A stretch of DNA of 8,519 nt from Sulfurimonas sp. (GTDB taxonomy: Bacteria; Campylobacterota; Campylobacteria; Campylobacterales; Sulfurimonadaceae), in the NCBI GenBank assembly GCA_002733945.2, contig NVXO02000006.1, positions 34,670-43,188 on the forward strand, read 5' to 3'. Shown piece by piece: positions 6,712 through 8,519 of this stretch. The translations under genes were made by a program, and so were the position numbers. Positions within the stretch are counted from its first letter, which is position 1; the number at the start of each line of letters is the position of its first letter. The notes below the pieces were generated by a model. It was not told the DNA's origin and did not search any database. It was given only the letters and a program-made list of their open reading frames with translations.

Positions 6712-6720
6712 TGTTATAAT
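6712..6720 (+). promoter_or_regulatory. Extended -10 promoter (TGT-TATAAT) for the small ORF-ytfJ-EI24 operon
   Basis: A consensus TATAAT (6715-6720) is directly preceded by a TGn element. The expected transcription start, 6-7 bases downstream, falls on or next to the ATG at 6726, so the first ORF would be leaderless. Confidence 0.5.
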
Positions 6721-6725
6721 TTAAC

Positions 6726-6896
6726 ATGGAATCTAGGGGTCAAACCTCATTCTTTAACAAAGACCTTTTTGAGCCTTCAGTTTTTCATTCACTATTAAAG
6801 TATAAAATAGCGATGGAATATGTCCAAACACTACATCTTGCCATCGGTATCGTAGAAGAGTTAAAGCTCAACCAAAAATTATGGAGTAAATTATGA
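6726..6896 (+). CDS. Small hypothetical protein (56 aa), probable leaderless gene coupled to the YtfJ gene
   Basis: An open frame too short for usual gene calling fills most of the gap before the YtfJ gene. It begins MESRGQTSFFNKDLF, has mixed amphipathic and hydrophobic character (KYKIAMEYVQTLHLAIGIVE), and ends LNQKLWSKL with TGA at 6894-6896. Its stop overlaps the next ATG as ATGA, a classic translational coupling arrangement. A consensus extended -10 places +1 at its ATG and no Shine-Dalgarno precedes it. There is no signal peptide and no cysteine. I do not recognise the family. The C-terminal half looks helical and could be the tail of a once longer protein, but the frame is closed by TAA at 6717-6719, just upstream. 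Alternatively this is an untranslated leader that happens to be open. Confidence 0.5.
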   Translation: MESRGQTSFFNKDLFEPSVFHSLLKYKIAMEYVQTLHLAIGIVEELKLNQKLWSKL

Positions 6897-7414
6897 AAAT
6901 GAAATTATTACTTGTGGCACTCTTAGCTACACTAAACCTTAGTGCTGTTACAGTTGGTGAAGTTCCTGCTAGTGTTACTATCGAAGGTGAAAATGGTGGA
7001 AATGTTGCAGATGATTCTGCTTGGAATTCTTCTAGTATAAAAGAAAATGTGTATGTTGTTTTTTATGTGGACCCAGATGAAAAAGATACAAATGAGCACT
7101 TTTCTCAAGCACTCAAAGAAAAAGAGTACCGCAAAGTTGGTGCATTTGGAAGTATGGCTATCATCAACCTTGCCGCGACATGGAAACCTAACTTTGTTAT
7201 AGAAGGTATTTTAAAAACTAAGCAAGAAGAATTTCCTGATACTATCTATGTAAAAGATAAAACCTCTGTACTGGTAAATGAGTGGGAACTAGGTGATGAT
7301 GCTGCAAATGTTTTAGTTTTTGATAAAACAGGTAAGTTACTTTTTTATAAAACTGGAAAAATGAGTGATGAAGATATGAGTAAAGCTTTTTCTCTCATAG
7401 AGGAAAATCTGTAG
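6893..7414 (+). CDS. YtfJ-family exported protein (thioredoxin-like fold without CxxC)
   Basis: A 173-residue protein. The N-terminus is a cleavable signal peptide (MKMKLLLVALLATLNLSA, likely cut after Ala18), so the mature protein is periplasmic. The rest follows the YtfJ family layout: an early AWNSSSIKENVYVVFYVDPDEKD strand, a central region with FGSMAIINLAATWKPNFVIEGIL, a later KDKTSVLVNEWELGDDAANVLVFDKTGKLLFYKTGKMS segment like the end of a thioredoxin fold, and a final helix. There are no cysteines, so it cannot be a thiol oxidoreductase. Its biochemical role is unknown in E. coli and here. GGAG at 6883-6886 lies 6 bases before the ATG, which also overlaps the preceding small ORF's stop. 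It is followed with no gap by the EI24 gene, so the two are probably co-transcribed. Confidence 0.87.
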   Translation: MKMKLLLVALLATLNLSAVTVGEVPASVTIEGENGGNVADDSAWNSSSIKENVYVVFYVDPDEKDTNEHFSQALKEKEYRKVGAFGSMAIINLAATWKPNFVIEGILKTKQEEFPDTIYVKDKTSVLVNEWELGDDAANVLVFDKTGKLLFYKTGKMSDEDMSKAFSLIEENL

Positions 7415-8200
7415 ATGAATAGCGAAAACTCTACTTTAGCACTCAGTTTAAAAGACCTCTTTACAGGTAAAATGATAAAGTATTCTTTATTACCTTTTAT
7501 ATTTTCTATGCTTATTTTATATGTTCTGTTTTTTGTAGTTGCTGGTATTGGTCTTGATTCTCTTGGAAACATGCAAGTTAGTACAACTGAAACTAGTATG
7601 GTAAATGGTGTAGAAAATACAGACACATTTCAAGCAACACTAGAAGGAACTGCACTTATTAAGTGGCTTATGGGCAGTGCCATAACTTCATGGATAGCTA
7701 CTTTTTTAGTGTATACGATTGGTAGCTTTTTAACACTCTACTTCTCTATCTTTGTAGCCCTGATAGTAGTTGGTTTTTTAACACCTACGATTTTGAGAGA
7801 AATACAACGTCGTCACTATAGCGATGTAGAGATGATAGGACACTCAAACATAGCTGAGGCACTTTTGTTAACAGTGAGATGGGCAATAATTATGATTGTT
7901 ATGTTTATTCTTTTCATACCGCTTTATTTTATTCCGATTGTAAATATAGTAGCGTTTAACCTGCCTCTGTATTACTTTTTTCATAAAATGATGACATATG
8001 ATGTGGGGTCTACTATTTGTACAAAAGAGGAGAATATGAAGATAAAGTTCTTTCATGCTACAACTCTGCGTTTGAAGACACTTGGACTGTATCTTATCTC
8101 TCTTATTCCATTTGTAGTCTTTTTTGCCTCAGTATTTTATATCATATACTTAGGACATAGCTACTTTTTAGAAACTAGGAAAATGAGAAGCGAGGCTTAG
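7415..8200 (+). CDS. EI24/CysZ-like multi-pass inner membrane protein
   Basis: A 261-residue integral membrane protein. After a short N-terminal segment (LALSLKDLFTGKMIKYSLLP, typical of EI24 domain proteins, where a small helix precedes the first membrane span) come hydrophobic stretches at about 23-45, 86-126 (two spans), 150-190 (one long or two spans, with FIPLYFIPIVNIVAFNLPLYY) and 224-247. The loop at 46-82 is polar (many T, N, E) and probably periplasmic. EI24/CysZ family members include the sulfate transporter CysZ, but the family is broad and no sulfate assimilation genes are adjacent, so the transported compound is unknown. The ATG abuts the YtfJ stop (TAG ATG), with AGGA at 7401-7404 as ribosome binding site. 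The stop overlaps that of the convergent HMA gene by 4 bases, leaving no room for a terminator between them. Confidence 0.8.
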   Translation: MNSENSTLALSLKDLFTGKMIKYSLLPFIFSMLILYVLFFVVAGIGLDSLGNMQVSTTETSMVNGVENTDTFQATLEGTALIKWLMGSAITSWIATFLVYTIGSFLTLYFSIFVALIVVGFLTPTILREIQRRHYSDVEMIGHSNIAEALLLTVRWAIIMIVMFILFIPLYFIPIVNIVAFNLPLYYFFHKMMTYDVGSTICTKEENMKIKFFHATTLRLKTLGLYLISLIPFVVFFASVFYIIYLGHSYFLETRKMRSEA

Positions 8201-8519
8201 TGCGTCGCTCCACATTTTCCTGCACCACATTTCATTGTAGTGTTTGATTCTTTAGTACTTTTTGATTCAGTTTTTTTAGCTGTTTCGTCATACTCTGTAT
8301 AAGAGATTGGTCTATAACCCGTTTTTCTTATCTCTTTCATAACAGTGTCTATATCTGTTTTAATTAAGTCATACTTAACGACTGCGTTTCCATCTTTTGC
8401 AGATGCAATGATACTCTCTACACCTTCTATCTTTTTAGCAGCTCCAGCTAAAGCTTTCTCGCAAGACTCACAAGTCATACCATCAATTTTTACAAGTTTT
8501 GTAGATATTACAGGAAGTA
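8197..8519 (-). CDS. Heavy-metal-associated (HMA) domain protein, C-terminal part (5' end outside the window)
   Basis: The frame is open to the window edge. Thirteen codons upstream of the internal ATG at 8476-8478 read LPVISTKLVKIDG, the first HMA strand, so that ATG is the Met of the metal-binding motif GMTCESC and not the start. The ferredoxin-like HMA domain continues through EKALAGAAKKIEGVESI, AVVKYDLIKTDIDTVMKEIRKTGY to Ile-Ser, matching MerP and copper-chaperone proteins that bind soft metals through the two cysteines of CxxC. A Lys/Thr/Ser-rich linker then leads to a short second metal-binding candidate, CGAGKCG, near the C-terminus. The hydrophobic LPVIS could be the end of a signal peptide, making it a periplasmic MerP-like protein, but the N-terminus is not visible. 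It is convergent with the EI24 gene. Confidence 0.85.
   Translation of the reverse strand, partial: LPVISTKLVKIDGMTCESCEKALAGAAKKIEGVESIIASAKDGNAVVKYDLIKTDIDTVMKEIRKTGYRPISYTEYDETAKKTESKSTKESNTTMKCGAGKCGATH

Noticed and set aside
7345..7626. Minus-strand open frame spanning the YtfJ/EI24 joint
   Set aside because: Antisense to two well supported, tightly linked genes; no independent evidence.
1..8519. CRISPR array, tRNA or rRNA gene
   Set aside because: No regularly spaced repeats, cloverleaf or rRNA-like sequence was noticed when reading; no covariance search could be run.

Overview
The window looks like a chromosomal segment of a free-living Campylobacterota (Epsilonproteobacteria), most likely a Sulfurimonas-like sulfur or hydrogen oxidiser. 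This rests on the AT-rich base composition, TATAAT/TGn-type -10 boxes without clear -35 boxes, a MutS2 with a C-terminal Smr domain, a FIST-linked hybrid histidine kinase, a CZB-tailed chemoreceptor, and a small haem c lipoprotein. The genus is an inference from overall resemblance, not something the sequence proves.

Layout. (1) Bases 1-657 hold the 3' part of mutS2 on the plus strand. (2) Bases 660-3079, minus strand, hold one ancestral FIST sensor / histidine kinase / receiver gene, now broken twice: an in-frame TGA inside the FIST region and a frame change between FIST and the kinase. (3) Bases 3182-4369 hold an intact HI0933/YhiN-type flavoprotein gene with no Shine-Dalgarno sequence and a -10 box seven bases before its ATG, so probably leaderless. 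(4) Bases 4370-5154 hold a small haem c lipoprotein gene with its own promoter and a perfect 11-bp inverted repeat in front of it, followed by a broken second copy of the flavoprotein's 3' end. Ninety-nine bases of that remnant are identical to the intact gene although its flanks are diverged. (5) Bases 5169-6626, minus strand, hold a membrane-hairpin chemoreceptor with a cytoplasmic zinc-binding CZB domain. (6) Bases 6726-8200 hold a probable three-gene operon: a leaderless 56-codon ORF, a YtfJ-family exported protein, and an EI24/CysZ-like membrane protein, joined by a 4-base overlap and an abutting stop/start. (7) Bases 8197-8519, minus strand, hold the 3' part of a heavy-metal-associated (HMA) domain protein with a cysteine-rich tail.

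Together these are housekeeping DNA maintenance (MutS2), environmental sensing (FIST kinase remnant, CZB chemoreceptor), electron transfer (cytochrome c, flavoprotein) and envelope or metal handling (YtfJ, EI24, HMA). No classical mobile element, CRISPR array, tRNA or rRNA was seen. I did not find a clearly new multi-gene system. The most notable points are the doubly broken FIST kinase, the mosaic duplicated gene tail flanking the cytochrome gene, and two probable leaderless transcripts, one starting with an unannotated small ORF.
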